A DNA stretch of 64,000 bases from Deltaproteobacteria bacterium (GTDB lineage: Bacteria; Desulfobacterota; Binatia; HRBIN30; JACQVA1). The notes beneath the pieces were generated by a model, which was not told where the DNA came from, made no database searches, and saw only the letters and a list, made by a program, of their open reading frames with translations. The stretch lies in contig JACOST010000028.1 of NCBI GenBank assembly GCA_016178705.1, positions 68,951 to 132,950 on the forward strand, written 5' to 3'. A program made the position numbers and the translations under genes. Shown in pieces: positions 36,427-45,008 of the stretch (the first letter of the stretch is position 1; each line of letters begins with the position of its first letter).

Positions 36427-36849
36427 TCAGCCGTGCTTCCAATATTGCGGCTTGCGCATGAACTGGCGCTGTATTTCGAGCAAATCTGGATCCGCCGAGT
36501 CGATGGCTTTTCCCGTGTCGGGGAATTTCGCCGCCAACGCGGCGACCCAGTCCGGATCGGAGTCCGGTACCTTGAAGTTGAAGCCCGCCCGCTTCATGCA
36601 AATGTCGAGGCTAGCCATGTGAAGCGCCAAGACGCGAGAGCGCGCGCGTTTGTCGTCGGCGGATTCGGATGCCGCCGCGGGCGCATGATCGGTAGCCGTG
36701 GGTGGCGACACTGGGTTGGATTTGTCGACCTTCGCGAGGCACTCGGTCAGCGCGGACTCAGCCGTGGGTGGCGGCGCCGCCGGTTGCGTACAACCCATCA
36801 CCAGGATTCCCAACGCGGCGAAACCGATAAAGCAAATCGACCGGATCAT
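36427..36849 (-). CDS. Putative lipoprotein, hypothetical
   Basis: A 140-residue secreted protein with lipobox LVMGC after an N-terminal hydrophobic helix. A Pro/Ala/Ser-rich linker is followed by a mostly helical region with CLAKVDKSNP and DICMKRAGFNFKVPD. Two cysteines in the mature part might pair. Of two adjacent ATGs the second (36849) has correct spacing from GGGAGGA. It lies 19 bp upstream of the CMD gene on the same strand. No family recognised. Confidence 0.7.
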   Translation of the reverse strand: MIRSICFIGFAALGILVMGCTQPAAPPPTAESALTECLAKVDKSNPVSPPTATDHAPAAASESADDKRARSRVLALHMASLDICMKRAGFNFKVPDSDPDWVAALAAKFPDTGKAIDSADPDLLEIQRQFMRKPQYWKHG

Positions 36850-37070
36850 CATTCCTCCCAATCAAATGGATGTGGTGCCTCGGCTCATAGCGCGTTTCTC
36901 TATAGCTGACTCGCGCTGCTTGTGGGAGTCGGGCGCGGACTCGCGATGCGGGTGGAGTTAGCCCTGATGTGACAGAACATGGGCGGTGGGGTCACGGTTT
37001 GCCCGCACCGGTTGCGCGGTGGGGGAGGGTTCCAACGTGCCATTCTTACCGTCATTGAGAATGAGGTTTT

Positions 37071-37142
37071 GGGAGGGCGAGGCTCCCGCCGAGCCGCCGC
37101 ACCATCACCGAGCCAGCGGCTCGCCGGAAGGCTCGCCCTCCC
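37071..37142. repeat. GGGAGGGCGAGGCTCCCGCCGAGCC inverted repeat
   Basis: A 72-bp imperfect palindrome: the left arm GGGAGGGCGAGGCTCCCGCC is matched by a right arm ending GGCTCGCCCTCCC. It is in the 465-bp gap between the lipoprotein gene and the aroF leader. The rest of that gap (36850-37070, 37143-37314) shows no gene I can support. Confidence 0.8.
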
Positions 37143-37314
37143 GGATTCGCCCACGGATCCACTTGTCACATAGGGTTAGGTCGTTGAAAAGGTGCGGCGC
37201 CCCCAGGGTGGCGGAGTCTGATTGGAGGGCGCCGCGTCGTCGGCGCGGCCAGTTGCCAACTGTCGCCTGCATTTGACGACCACGCCCTCGCTGGGCTACA
37301 GAGTGCCCACGATT

Positions 37315-37389
37315 ATGTCTCGCGGCGCTTTTCGATTTGCGTATTTTACCTTCCCCTGGTGGGCACCGGGGCGACGGAGGACTACGTGA
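37315..37389 (+). CDS. Aromatic-amino-acid leader peptide of the DAHP synthase attenuator
   Basis: A 24-codon peptide whose residues 6-16 read FRFAYFTFPWW: four Phe, one Tyr and two adjacent Trp in a 24-residue frame, ending TGA at 37387. It lies 83 bp upstream of the aroF start and ends 35 bp before an intrinsic terminator. This is the layout of Phe/Trp attenuation leaders, where charged tRNA levels decide ribosome position. The ribosome site upstream is weak. The composition is very unlikely by chance in this GC-rich genome, whose peptides are mostly Arg/Ala/Gly rich. Confidence 0.75.
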   Translation: MSRGAFRFAYFTFPWWAPGRRRTT

Positions 37390-37454
37390 ACGGCTAGCGC
37401 CGCGTTCAACTAGTAGAATCCGAAGCCCTGAGAGCAATCTCGGGGCTTTTTTTT
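37321..37454 (+). promoter_or_regulatory. Transcription attenuator of the aroF-type DAHP synthase gene
   Basis: The leader can fold in competing ways. CGCGGCGCT (37321-37329) pairs perfectly with AGCGCCGCG (37396-37404). CGGGGC (37367-37372), just after the Trp codons, can pair with GCCCTG (37425-37430), the 5' arm of the terminator, giving a plausible antiterminator. A ribosome stalled at the Phe/Tyr/Trp codons would cover the first arm and free the antiterminator, raising aroF expression when aromatic amino acids are scarce. The pairings are read by eye, without energy calculation. Confidence 0.65.
37424..37454 (+). terminator. Intrinsic terminator in the aroF leader
   Basis: A 10-bp stem, AGCCCTGAGA pairing with TCTCGGGGCT (one G-U pair), closes a GCAA tetraloop and runs into eight Ts (37447-37454). 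It ends 17 bp before the aroF ATG, so it must be regulated or aroF would not be made. Confidence 0.88.
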
Positions 37455-37471
37455 GGCGAAAGGCAAACGAC

Positions 37472-38545
37472 ATGAGCGAGAGAATAGAAAACGCGAACCT
37501 GGTGGACGTGCTGCCATTGACGCCACCGACCGCGGCGAAGGCGAAGCTGCCGCGCACGGAGCGAGTGACCGAGGTCGTGCTGCACGCGCGCCGAGCGATC
37601 CGTGACATCATCCACGGACGTGATCGGCTGCGATTACTCGCCGTCGTCGGCCCGTGCTCCATTCACGATCCCGAGGCGGCGCTCGACTACGCGCGGCGCC
37701 TCGTGCGGGTGGCCGACGCCGTTGGCGATCACGTCGTGGTGGTGATGCGGACGTATTTCGAGAAACCACGCACGACGATCGGGTGGAAGGGGTTGATCAA
37801 CGACCCCCATCTCGATGGTTCGTGCGACATCGCCGTCGGCTTGGAGTTGGCGCGCCGGATTCTGCTGGAGATCAACGAACTCGGCCTGCCGTGCGGCTAC
37901 GAAGCGCTCGATCCGGTGACGCCACAGTACATCGCCGACTTGTTGAGTTGGGCGGCCATCGGGGCGCGCACGACCGAGAGCCAAACCCATCGCGAGCTCG
38001 CCAGCGGCTTGTCGATGCCGGTCGGATTCAAGAACGGCACCGATGGCGGTCTCGAGGTGGCGCTTAACGCGATGATCTCTGCTCGCGCGCCGCATGCGTT
38101 TCTCGGCATCAACCCCGACGGCGTGACGTCGGTGGTCCGTACGGGGGGCAATCCCGATCGCCATATCGTGTTGCGTGGCGGCAGCGGCAAGCCTAACTAC
38201 GCACCCGCCGATGTGGCGCGAGCAGCGGCGCTGGTGGTCGACGAGGCGATCACGCGCCCGATCATGGTGGATTGCTCGCACGACAACTCGATGAAGGACC
38301 ACACCCGTCAGCCGCAAGTGTGCCGCGACGTGTTGGCGCAGGTGCGCGCCGGGCAGGAGCGCATCATGGGCGTGTTGCTCGAAAGCAATCTGAAGCCCGG
38401 CAAGCAGACGTGGAAGCCGAACGTGCCGCTGGCATACGGGGTTTCCATCACCGACGCCTGCATCGGTTGGGACGACACCGAAGCGCTGCTGTACGAGATC
38501 GCCGATGCAGTGAAGCGAACGCCTGTGCTGGCTGCCTCGATGTAG
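37472..38545 (+). CDS. aroF: 3-deoxy-7-phosphoheptulonate synthase (DAHP synthase, class I)
   Basis: A 357-residue enzyme condensing phosphoenolpyruvate and erythrose-4-phosphate, the first step of aromatic amino acid synthesis. Class I AroF/G/H hallmarks are VVGPCSIHDPEAALDYA, MRTYFEKPRTTIGWKGL, GARTTESQTHRELASGLSMPVGFKNGT and VDCSHDNSMKDH (metal site). Length equals the E. coli paralogues. ATG 37472 has AAAGG upstream. The leader with aromatic codons and a terminator argues for attenuation control. AroF, AroG and AroH cannot be told apart here, so the symbol stands for the class. Confidence 0.93.
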   Translation: MSERIENANLVDVLPLTPPTAAKAKLPRTERVTEVVLHARRAIRDIIHGRDRLRLLAVVGPCSIHDPEAALDYARRLVRVADAVGDHVVVVMRTYFEKPRTTIGWKGLINDPHLDGSCDIAVGLELARRILLEINELGLPCGYEALDPVTPQYIADLLSWAAIGARTTESQTHRELASGLSMPVGFKNGTDGGLEVALNAMISARAPHAFLGINPDGVTSVVRTGGNPDRHIVLRGGSGKPNYAPADVARAAALVVDEAITRPIMVDCSHDNSMKDHTRQPQVCRDVLAQVRAGQERIMGVLLESNLKPGKQTWKPNVPLAYGVSITDACIGWDDTEALLYEIADAVKRTPVLAASM

Positions 38546-38567
38546 GGACGGCTCGGTAGCCGCGCAC

Positions 38568-40475
38568 CTACTTGACGTACCCGAGCGCCCGCAGTTTCTC
38601 CGTCGTCTCGTCGGTGAGTTCTGGCGCGTCGGTGCCGCGCAATCGCGTCGGTGGGGAATAGGGCCCATAGCTGGCGAGTGATGTGGGCGGGATCGACGCG
38701 ACCACCTCGGGCTGCAGCGCCTCGGTGAGCACGCGCCCCGGCATGTCGGTGGCGCGCGGCAGCCCGAGCAACGCGAGCAGCGTCGGTGTCACGTCGAGCA
38801 GCGTGGGTGCGGGCGCCAACTGCGCGCCCGCTCGGATGCTATAGCCACTCATCAGCAGGATGCCGTCGGGGGCGTGCTCGTGGCCCGACAGGCCGCCGCG
38901 CTCGTAATCCCAGCCGTGATCCGACACCAGGACCACTGTCGTGTGGTCGTCCGCTTGCGCAACATACTCAGCTAGCCAGCGATCGACGCGTTCGTAGTAG
39001 TGATCGACCACACCGCGGGCAAAGGGAAACAAATGGCTCACGTTGTCGATGCCGGGAAGATAGACAGCGAGGAAGTCGACGTGATCCTTGCGCAGCAGTT
39101 GTAGACCGGCGGCCGCGCTGAACGCGTCCGCGCCGTCAATCAAGCGGAAGGCGACCTGGTTTTTCGGCTTCGATTCCAAGTCCGCCCGCTCCGTCGCGCT
39201 GAGATCCGCGAAGAACGGTGACGCCAGGATGTCCCCCGATTCCAATTCTCCCGCGCCGATTCCCTCGGCCAACTCCGCCATCAACGAGTTCGGATACGTG
39301 ACCCCGAACGTGAGCGGATTGGTGTGGCCGAACCGCTTTTCCATGCGCGCGGCACGGTTCGGGTTGTTGTCGGACACCAGGAAGCCGTTCACCGGTTCGC
39401 TCGGCCAGGTTCCCCACCAGTTCACGACCGCCACGCGTCGCCCGCGCTCTGACAGGATGTTCCACAATGCTTTGACCCGCCGATGGCACGAGCTGATTGG
39501 AACTTGGACCAGCCATTCGCGGCGCAGCGCCTCCCTGACCAATGGGCGCATGCCGACGTACTGTGGAAGCAGGTTGAAGTTACTCAGTTGTTGGACGCCA
39601 CAGGAGAGCCCAGGGACCGACACCTCCATGAATCCATTAACCCCGTGTTGGTTTTCGCTCATGCCGGTGGCAATCGTGGTCCACAAGATCGGCGATAGCG
39701 TCGGCTTCATGCTGACGAGGGGCGCGGCGACGCCGTTACGCATCAGCGCAGCGAACGCCGGCAGCCGACCCTGCGCGACCAACGGGCGGATGCGTCGCCA
39801 GTCCGCGCCATCGAGCCCGATCACGAACACGCGCGCGCCCGCGGCGGATGCGGCGACGGGTGGGACGACCGCGACCGGTTCCGGCCGCGACGCTGGGCGC
39901 AGCGCCGCCACCAGCGCGACACCTGACAGCGCCAGCGCGACCGGCAGAATCCGGCTCACCGACGCGCGCCGCAGTCCCGTGGCGATGCGGCTTGTCATAG
40001 GTGCGGTTGCGAGCAGTGCCGCGAGCAGGGTTGCGATCTGAAATGGCAACTCGACGGTCTTCAACGGCGGTTGGCCGGCGAGATGAAAGCCGATCGCCAG
40101 GATTGCACCGCAGGTTGCGGCGGTGATGATCTCTGCGCTGGCACGGGCTGCAAGCGACGCCGCTGGCGCCGCTCGGCGATGCGAGGCATTGCGCCACGGC
40201 CCCACGCGGCCAACCACCCGGCTGGCGAGAGCGCCGAATGCGAAGAGCGCCGCATACACGGTGGCCACGGCGCCGGCGAAACGCAGACCGTTGCCCTCGA
40301 GAGCAATCGACTGATTGCGTTGCACGGTAAGATAGCCCGCCAGCAACCCGACCGTGGCCCCGACCCATGCCCACGCGGAGACGGCGAGCAGCCAGGCGTG
40401 AAGCGGGCGTGGCGAGGAGTGCACCGACCGCGTCACCGTTCGAAGCCAATGTGTGGACGTGTGCGGCGATTGCAT
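38568..40475 (-). CDS. Membrane-anchored alkaline-phosphatase-superfamily phosphodiesterase-like protein
   Basis: About 635 residues. Three to five membrane spans occupy roughly residues 25-190. The remainder is a type I phosphodiesterase/nucleotide pyrophosphatase fold: VIGLDGADWRRIRPLV carries the first metal Asp, TLSPILWTTIATG the nucleophile region (Thr/Ser), YLPGIDNVSHLF and VSDHGWDYERGGLSGHEHAPDG the remaining metal Asp/His ligands. It probably cleaves a phosphodiester or phosphonate in the periplasm. The C-terminus EKLRALGYV is common in such proteins. Start uncertain; an open frame extends to 40580. Confidence 0.83.
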   Translation of the reverse strand: MQSPHTSTHWLRTVTRSVHSSPRPLHAWLLAVSAWAWVGATVGLLAGYLTVQRNQSIALEGNGLRFAGAVATVYAALFAFGALASRVVGRVGPWRNASHRRAAPAASLAARASAEIITAATCGAILAIGFHLAGQPPLKTVELPFQIATLLAALLATAPMTSRIATGLRRASVSRILPVALALSGVALVAALRPASRPEPVAVVPPVAASAAGARVFVIGLDGADWRRIRPLVAQGRLPAFAALMRNGVAAPLVSMKPTLSPILWTTIATGMSENQHGVNGFMEVSVPGLSCGVQQLSNFNLLPQYVGMRPLVREALRREWLVQVPISSCHRRVKALWNILSERGRRVAVVNWWGTWPSEPVNGFLVSDNNPNRAARMEKRFGHTNPLTFGVTYPNSLMAELAEGIGAGELESGDILASPFFADLSATERADLESKPKNQVAFRLIDGADAFSAAAGLQLLRKDHVDFLAVYLPGIDNVSHLFPFARGVVDHYYERVDRWLAEYVAQADDHTTVVLVSDHGWDYERGGLSGHEHAPDGILLMSGYSIRAGAQLAPAPTLLDVTPTLLALLGLPRATDMPGRVLTEALQPEVVASIPPTSLASYGPYSPPTRLRGTDAPELTDETTEKLRALGYVK

Positions 40476-40622
40476 CCCGATCTCGGCGGCGCCGTCATAT
40501 AGAGTCACCGACGCCCGCGCAAACACTGCGGGGGGGAAAGAGTGGGTGCGACGGATGCGTGGCAGAGCAATGCCGAGCAAGGTCCCTTCTCCCCGAGGAG
40601 AGTGTCGACAAACGCGAAGACA

Positions 40623-40705
40623 CCCTTCGACAGGCTCAGGGTGAGCGGATCAAGCTCTTTCAAATTGTTTGATCATCCGTTCGTGCTGAGCTTGTCGAAG
40701 CACGC
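40623..40705. repeat. CCCTTCGACAGGCTCAGGGTGAGC inverted repeat
   Basis: Two complementary arms, CCCTTCGACAGGCTCAGGGTGAGC and GTGCTGAGCTTGTCGAAGCACG, form a widespread kind of intergenic repeat. Partial relatives flank island 2 at about 55811-55840 and 57408-57433. It occupies the 412-bp gap between the divergent phosphodiesterase-like and pdxH genes; nothing else is evident there. Confidence 0.8.
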
Positions 40706-40887
40706 CTTGGAAGAAAATCGGCAGTCTCAGGGAGAGGACCTTTGAGCAACCCTCGGTGCCTTGTCGTGGTTCGCGTGCCGAAGGAAAACTTGCGCCGGCC
40801 ATGCGTCGGAAGCGATCTCACTTTCCTGTCGCGCAAACCCAGCGTCACGGCTTGGGCCGCTCGGCGCTCTCGGATAGACTCGCGGCG

Positions 40888-41466
40888 ATGACGACGAATC
40901 CAATTGCTCGCTTCCGTCGCTGGTTCACGCTCGCGCAGCGCGACGGCAGTCCGCTGCCCGAAGCCATGGCGTTGGCGACCGCCGACGCCGGCGGGCGACC
41001 GTCGGTTCGTTACGTGTTGCTCAAAGGCGTCGATGCGCGCGGCATCGTGTTCTTTACCAACGCCGCGAGCCGCAAAGGCCGCGAGCTGCGCGCCAACCCG
41101 CGCGCATCGGCGGTGTTCGTCTGGGATCGCCTGCGCAAGCAGGTGCGGATCGACGGCGTGATTGAAGGGGTCAGCGCGGCCGAGGTCGACGCCTACTGGG
41201 CGACCCGTCCGCGCGCCAGTCAACTCGCGGCGCTGGCGTCGGATCAGAGCGCGCCGATGGCGAACCGCGCGACCCTGCTCGCGCATTGGCGCGCGCTGCG
41301 CCGGCGCTACCGCGGCCGCTCCGTCCCGCGACCGCCGCAGTGGACCGGCTATCGGCTGGTCCCCGACACGATCGAGTTCTGGACGCATCGCGCGCACCGC
41401 CTGCACGAGCGCGAGCAGTTCGTCCGCACGCGCCGTGGTTGGCGGCGCCGCCTCTTGCAGCCGTGA
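40888..41466 (+). CDS. pdxH: Pyridoxamine/pyridoxine 5'-phosphate oxidase
   Basis: A 192-residue FMN enzyme that makes pyridoxal phosphate. PdxH hallmarks in order: PEAMALATADAGGRPSVRYVLLKG, FFTNAASRKGRELRANPRAS, ASDQSAPM, PPQWTGYRLVPDTIEFW and the C-terminal RLHEREQFVR...GWRRRLLQP. Slightly shorter than the 215-residue average because the N-terminus is trimmed. ATG 40888 was chosen because homology begins at NPIARFRRW; an earlier in-frame start at 40756 adds unconserved residues. It stands alone, 87 bp before a MATE gene. Confidence 0.93.
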   Translation: MTTNPIARFRRWFTLAQRDGSPLPEAMALATADAGGRPSVRYVLLKGVDARGIVFFTNAASRKGRELRANPRASAVFVWDRLRKQVRIDGVIEGVSAAEVDAYWATRPRASQLAALASDQSAPMANRATLLAHWRALRRRYRGRSVPRPPQWTGYRLVPDTIEFWTHRAHRLHEREQFVRTRRGWRRRLLQP

Positions 41467-41552
41467 TTCCGGCGCCGACACTGTCGCTGAACTCCGACGT
41501 TCGTTGAGAGTCCGGACTCCACCGCTGCGAACTTTGTGGTACGGTAGCGAGC

Positions 41553-42965
41553 ATGGCGCGTGAGCAGGCGGCGGCGGTCAGAGTGGCGGATGCACTGCCG
41601 CTCGAAATGGATCCCATCACTTATCGACGGATCTGGGCGCTCGCCTGGCCGGTGAGCATCTCGACGTCGACGGTCACGCTGCTCACGCTCGCGAATCTGT
41701 TTTGGATCGGTCATCTCGGCACGATTGCCGTCGCGGCGGTCTCGCTCAGCGGCAACATTCTCTTCATCGTCTTCGGCATCTCCAACGTCGTGTACACCGG
41801 CGCGTTGGCGATCGTGGCGCGGCGGATCGGCGAGGGAAATCACGCGCAAGCCTTCAACGCGGCGCTGCACGCGATGTGTCTGGGGGCGATCCTCGGCGTC
41901 GTGGTGGCGGTGCTCGGCTACGCCGGCGCGCCCAGCATCGTGCGATTCTTCAATGCCGGCGACGCTGTCGAGTCGGCGGCGATCTCGTACCTGCGCATCT
42001 CGTTTGCGGGGCAGATTCCGCTCTTCGTGTCGATCGCGCTGAGCGCGAGCTACCAGGCCGCGGGCGACACGCGCACGCCCATGTTGATAAACGTGGGCGT
42101 CGTGCTGGTCAACGGCCTGCTCGATCCGTTCTTTATCTTCGCGCCGGGTGAGTTGCGGCTCGGCGGCGTGTCGCTGGGCTGGCTCGGGTGGGGCGTGAAC
42201 GGCGGCGCCATCGCTGGGTTACTGGCCGGGGCCGGGGGGTTCATCGTATTCCTCACCACCTCGCTGCGACGCGGCAAGCCGTTCAAGCGCCCGGCGCATC
42301 AACCGTTGGCGCTGAGCCTCAGCGAATTCTGGCGCATGTTGCGCATCGGCACGCCGGCGAGTCTATCGATGATGGCACGACCGCTGTCGACGTTTCTGTT
42401 GCTGAAAGTCGTCGCCTCGTTCGGCACCGCGGCGATCGCCGCGTTTGGCATCTCGCTGCGTTCGTTCTCGGTGAACTGGATTCCGTACTCGGGGATCAAT
42501 ACCGCGGTGTCGAGTTTGGTCGGCCGCAGCCTCGGCCGGCGCGACGTCGATGCGGCGGCGCGCGCGGTGCGGCACGGCCTAGCGGTGGACACGGCGGTCG
42601 GCGTAGTGTTCTGCATCCTTTACTACGCGTTCGCCCAAGACATCATTCTGGCGTTCGATCGCGAACCGGCGGTGGTGGCGGCGGGCGCGCCGTTCTTGCA
42701 ACTGATGGCCCTGGGCTTCCTGGTCAGCGCCCCGATGTTCGCGCTCACCAGCGCGATGAACGGCGCCGGCGACACTAAGCCGCCGATGGTCGCCGCGTTC
42801 CTGGCCAATTGGCCGATCAAGCTGCCGCTGTCGTACGCGCTGGCGCTGCCGTTCGGCTACGGCATCAACGGTGTATGGATCGGCATGCTGGTCTCGATCG
42901 TCTTCGAAGCGATTGTGATCTTTATCTGGTACCAACGCGGCACGTGGAAGACGAAGAAGGTCTGA
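41553..42965 (+). CDS. MATE-family multidrug/toxin efflux transporter
   Basis: A 470-residue integral membrane protein with about 12 spans in two homologous halves, each opening with an ALAWPVSIS/LRIGTPASLSM-type segment. It exchanges Na+ or H+ for organic cations or other drugs across the inner membrane. SASYQAAGDTRTPM and TSAMNGAGDTKPPM are the repeated MATE signature in the two halves. The substrate cannot be inferred. Its stop at 42965 is followed at once by a degraded RHS-like sequence. Confidence 0.92.
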   Translation: MAREQAAAVRVADALPLEMDPITYRRIWALAWPVSISTSTVTLLTLANLFWIGHLGTIAVAAVSLSGNILFIVFGISNVVYTGALAIVARRIGEGNHAQAFNAALHAMCLGAILGVVVAVLGYAGAPSIVRFFNAGDAVESAAISYLRISFAGQIPLFVSIALSASYQAAGDTRTPMLINVGVVLVNGLLDPFFIFAPGELRLGGVSLGWLGWGVNGGAIAGLLAGAGGFIVFLTTSLRRGKPFKRPAHQPLALSLSEFWRMLRIGTPASLSMMARPLSTFLLLKVVASFGTAAIAAFGISLRSFSVNWIPYSGINTAVSSLVGRSLGRRDVDAAARAVRHGLAVDTAVGVVFCILYYAFAQDIILAFDREPAVVAAGAPFLQLMALGFLVSAPMFALTSAMNGAGDTKPPMVAAFLANWPIKLPLSYALALPFGYGINGVWIGMLVSIVFEAIVIFIWYQRGTWKTKKV

Positions 42966-42968
42966 GCG

Positions 42969-43252
42969 GTGATCGGAGCCTTCAACTGCGACGCCGGTCG
43001 CGTGAAACAGCCAACATTGCCCGATGGCCGGGTGATCGGATTCATCACCGGCACCACGGTGCAGTCGGTGAGCGACACCTACACTCGCAACGCCTTCGGC
43101 GAGCCGTTGATCCACAGCGCAAGCGGCGCGAGCGGTGCGCTCTTCAAGGTCCAGTACACCCGCGACACCGGCGGCCGGACCGCATCGAAGACCGATACCG
43201 TCAAATGGTGTCGCCACGACCTTCGCATACACCCTACGACGCCGACCGGCAG
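42969..43252 (+). pseudogene. RHS/YD-repeat protein remnant with two frameshifts
   Basis: Three consecutive frames spell YD-repeat sequence: LPDGRVIGF and YTRNAFGEPLIHSASG then YTRDTGGRTASKTDTV, a shift of one base to NGVATTFAYT, and another shift to YDADRQF. The run 'YTRDxxGRTxSKTDTVNGVATTFAYTYDADRQ' is the usual RHS/YD pattern. No intact start or end exists, so it is a decayed fragment of a larger surface or toxin protein. It lies between the MATE gene and the 3' boundary of island 1. Confidence 0.7.
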
Positions 43253-43294
43253 TTCGGCAGCTCCCTTCTCTGACAAGGGCCAGAGGGTTTTTCT

Positions 43295-43362
43295 GCAGCC
43301 TCAACGCCATGGCGCTGAGGCGCGGCGCGCTCTTCGCCGTCGCCTGGAGCGGCTTGGGCTGC
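43295..43362 (-). repeat. attC-like hairpin at the 3' end of island 1 (element L1)
   Basis: A 68-bp imperfect palindrome starting 21 bp after the stop of the 43384 gene, read on the minus strand. Outer arms are GCAGCC and GGCTGC; the inner stem is AGGCG-A-CGGCG with CGCCG-CGCCT, leaving one unpaired A, and GCGTTGAGGC stands near the 3' side where attC sites carry GTTRRRY. This order resembles integron attC sites, but both core boxes deviate from consensus. A related copy (32 of 37 core bases equal) lies after the toxin gene at 55934. Confidence 0.5.
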
Positions 43363-43383
43363 GATCCCTCCGGTTTGAAGGGT

Positions 43384-44814
43384 CTAGTACACTTCGTGCC
43401 AATTGTTCCAGAATGCCTCCGTCAGCAACTTGTTCTCCGTGACGATCCGGACCGTGGTCCCTGTAAGGCGCTCGCGAAGAAGATAGTACGCGTCAGTACC
43501 CTCTTTGCGGGCAAGATCATATTCCATCATGTTCGTGAAGATTCGGTCCAATAGGGTGGCTACCTCATCCACCTTGTAGGTGATCATTGCCCCGTTGACG
43601 ATCCCACTCTTGAACTCCACCAATCTGGTGAGCGGATGGCTATCCCGGTAAAAGTCGTAAATCTCACGGCCTTGAGGATCGTCCGGACAAAGGATGATCA
43701 CCGGCTTCCCGAGGCTCAGGGCCATGGCGTATTCGCTCACTTTGCCCAGGCTCTCCTTGTGCTGAGCAAAATAGAGTACCACTTTGGCCGTCTTCACCAT
43801 GAGGCACTCTATGATCCCTTTATCCTCGTGGTGCTCGGCGGCACTGAGCGTTGGATCGAAATAGCGAACATTATACTTGCTCAGCGTTGGAGAATCGAAG
43901 ATCTGCTCACAGGTGCTCGCCATGTCGCGAAAGTCCTGGCGCGTGCGCATAGACGTCGCGACGTAAACGTCGAGGTCGTTACAGAGCGACAGATAAATTC
44001 TGGTGTTCTGTAGGGCATCGACTCTGGCCTTCTGGAACGCGTCCCACTGACCCGTGTACAGCGCTACGACCTCTTCTTCGCTCTGGAGGACTCGTGATGC
44101 ATCCTTGAACAGCAGCTCAAATAGCTGTAGCTGATTCTTGCCCTCGGCGAGGGCCTTGGTCCTATCTCGCAGCAGGTCAGGCGTAACCTGTGCGCCTTCT
44201 GCTCGGAGCGCTCGAAATCCCTCAAGCGCCAGCGTGACGTGGTCTGTGTCTTGAAGCGATCCTTTGGCTTCGTAGGTCTTACACGCCATCTCGGAGATCA
44301 GGTAGCGGCTATTGCGGGGAATCGGGGTTGGTCCCGCCACCTTTCCACGAGTTGCGATGCGCTGTTCGTTGATGCGCCTCTCTGAAAAGAAGGTGCTGAT
44401 TGCCTTGAAGGAAAGTAGCCGTAGGTCGCGATAGGCTTGGCGAAAATTGCCCCAATACAACATGGCGTCGTATATGAAGCGACGGAGGCCCCACTGAGCT
44501 TGCTGAAGAGAGGTGATTTCAGTGACCTCATTGGGAGGCCTATAGCCGGTTGGTGAATGGACCCTTTCGACAGGGTAGGGATGGGTGAGCGGAACTTCCA
44601 GAAAATGGTAGCGAAAGCATCCTTCGCTCATCCCGGCCTGGGAGCAGCGGTGCATAAGTTGATTTAGTCGGGCCCACGACAGGGAGCCGTCGTTCAGTGC
44701 CTCAAGTCCGGTAGCAATTGCATCGTAGATATCGCTGCCCTGATCGAGGCCTCGAAGCAGGGATGGAAAATACTCGCCGAAGGCAGCTTTGATTTCCACT
44801 AGCGTGGTTGGCAT
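43384..44814 (-). CDS. Island 1 protein with C-terminal nucleoside-2-deoxyribosyltransferase-like domain
   Basis: A 476-residue protein. The N-terminal ~265 residues are helical and unfamiliar. The C-terminal domain (about 272-400) has YLSLCNDLDVYVATSMRTR, a YFDPTLSA loop, VVLYFAQ and KVSEYAMALSLGKPVIILCP; the last contains Glu361 in the place of the catalytic Glu of nucleoside deoxyribosyltransferases, a fold close to TIR and SLOG domains. It probably processes a nucleotide. GGAGGAACGC precedes ATG 44814. It follows the SIR2 gene on the same strand in a lower-GC island, consistent with a two-gene defence operon (inference). Confidence 0.65.
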   Translation of the reverse strand: MPTTLVEIKAAFGEYFPSLLRGLDQGSDIYDAIATGLEALNDGSLSWARLNQLMHRCSQAGMSEGCFRYHFLEVPLTHPYPVERVHSPTGYRPPNEVTEITSLQQAQWGLRRFIYDAMLYWGNFRQAYRDLRLLSFKAISTFFSERRINEQRIATRGKVAGPTPIPRNSRYLISEMACKTYEAKGSLQDTDHVTLALEGFRALRAEGAQVTPDLLRDRTKALAEGKNQLQLFELLFKDASRVLQSEEEVVALYTGQWDAFQKARVDALQNTRIYLSLCNDLDVYVATSMRTRQDFRDMASTCEQIFDSPTLSKYNVRYFDPTLSAAEHHEDKGIIECLMVKTAKVVLYFAQHKESLGKVSEYAMALSLGKPVIILCPDDPQGREIYDFYRDSHPLTRLVEFKSGIVNGAMITYKVDEVATLLDRIFTNMMEYDLARKEGTDAYYLLRERLTGTTVRIVTENKLLTEAFWNNWHEVY

Positions 44815-45008
44815 GCGTTCCTCCGTTTACGGGCCCGTTTTTCCCATTCTGTCGCCGCCCAACGGTCAGGCATCACCTGCGCGTGTCTTTCCGCCGCGTC
44901 AGGTGGACCCCTCTTGTTCGGCTTTGCCCGATTGACACTGTCGTACTCTCGTCTTTGCGATTCGCTGGACCCTGTCGGACGCTGCTCCCTGCCGTCTCGC
45001 TACAAGCA

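Noticed and set aside
40660-41481. A 273-codon minus-strand frame opposite pdxH
   Set aside because: PdxH motifs on the + strand are complete; the minus frame begins inside an intergenic repeat and lacks any family feature.
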